From Streptomyces durmitorensis (lineage in GTDB: Bacteria > Actinomycetota > Actinomycetes > Streptomycetales > Streptomycetaceae), in NCBI RefSeq assembly GCF_023498005.1, contig NZ_CP097289.1, positions 3,720,001 through 3,784,000 on the forward strand: DNA of 64,000 nucleotides, given 5' to 3'. The position numbers and the translations under genes were made by a program. Below are positions 63,726 through 64,000 of the stretch, in pieces. A model generated the notes under the pieces. That model worked only from the letters and a program-made list of their open reading frames with translations. It was not told where the DNA came from and ran no database searches. The first letter of the stretch is position 1, and each line of letters opens with the position of its first letter.

Positions 63726-64000
63726 CCGGCCCGGACGACCGCACGGCGGCCCGGCGGGCCTCCCGGCAGCGGCGCAGAACGGCGGCCTCCACGCGCCGGG
63801 CACCGACAGCGAGCCGCCGCGTCCACATCCGCGCCCGCCCCGGTCCCGGCCCCGCCCCACCCGATCCGCCGAAGCCCGCGTCCGGCCTGATGGAACTGGT
63901 CAACGGCGCCGTCGGGGCAGGCACGTTGATCGCGGCACTGATGTTCTACGCGGGCATCATCCACAGCAGCTCGTACTACGCGTACTTCCGCCTCAACGTC
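63722..64000 (+). CDS. Membrane protein, N-terminal part (runs off the window)
   Basis: GTG at 63722 overlaps the previous stop by four bases. The first 60 residues are basic and proline-rich, followed by one hydrophobic segment (about 65-83, VNGAVGAGTLIAALMFYAGIIH) and SSSYYAYFRLNV at the edge. The frame is open to base 64000. Probably an integral membrane protein; no family is named. Confidence 0.6.
   Translation, partial: MTGPDDRTAARRASRQRRRTAASTRRAPTASRRVHIRARPGPGPAPPDPPKPASGLMELVNGAVGAGTLIAALMFYAGIIHSSSYYAYFRLNV

Overview
The window is a GC-rich actinobacterial chromosome segment, almost certainly from a Streptomyces species. The evidence is the strong third-position G/C bias, GTG starts with AGGAG-type ribosome sites, a WhiB-family protein, a DasR-like operator before a chitinase, two short repeats that I recall as very common between Streptomyces genes, and a gene order that, from memory, matches the S. 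coelicolor core region around SCO5061 down to about SCO5000 (ychF, ppgK, ispH, xseAB, glpX, wblI, fumB, fumC, oxyR-ahpCD, Tad genes, chitinase). No phage, integrase, transposase gene, CRISPR array, rRNA or tRNA was seen.

Layout. 0-5 kb: end of an unknown gene, the haem-pathway oxidase hemY, and a large secreted GH87-type alpha-1,3-glucanase with discoidin and CARDB modules. 5-21 kb: housekeeping genes (YchF, polyphosphate glucokinase, IspH, an APC permease, exonuclease VII XseA/XseB, a RutE-like reductase, class II fructose bisphosphatase, a WhiB protein, a DUF1707 protein, class I and class II fumarases around a secreted SGNH esterase-lectin). 21-27 kb: a DUF402 protein, a methyltransferase, a GAF-SpoIIE phosphatase-HATPase switch protein and a bifunctional PBP with a PT-rich tail. 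27-33 kb: a PadR-controlled ABC exporter operon, then oxyR divergent from ahpC-ahpD. 33-41 kb: a metallophosphoesterase-PQQ propeller fusion with an altered active site, an AI-2E-type permease, an SLT lytic transglycosylase, a PIN-PhoH ATPase and undecaprenyl-type synthase. 41-48 kb: an aldo/keto reductase, small membrane and DUF192 proteins, an HxlR regulator divergent from a winged-helix protein, a methyltransferase, and a secreted protein/PASTA-like lipoprotein pair.

48-49.2 kb is the strangest stretch: about 1.16 kb without a convincing gene, bounded by two arms of about 335 bp in inverted orientation, with the outer ~105 bp identical and tandem subrepeats inside. Next to it, 49.2-59.0 kb on the minus strand is a Tad/Flp-type pilus (or secretion) locus: a zinc-ribbon protein, CpaB/SAF, a CpaE ATPase fused to a TadE pseudopilin, a TadE protein, TadA/CpaF ATPase, TadB, TadC, a Flp-type pilin, a TadG-like protein, a lipoprotein and an OmpA-domain protein. 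No prepilin peptidase gene is in the window. 59-64 kb: a GH18 chitinase with a DasR-like operator in its promoter, a divergent Nramp-family transporter lacking the usual metal ligands, an M14 carboxypeptidase, a small secreted protein and the start of a membrane protein.

The genes together describe central carbon metabolism, oxidative defence and an outward-facing set: wall synthesis and turnover, polymer-degrading enzymes and a pilus-like machine. The main observations for follow-up are the 48-49 kb inverted-repeat element, the CpaE-TadE fusion, the fused phosphoesterase-propeller protein with lost metal ligands, and several clean operator-like inverted repeats.
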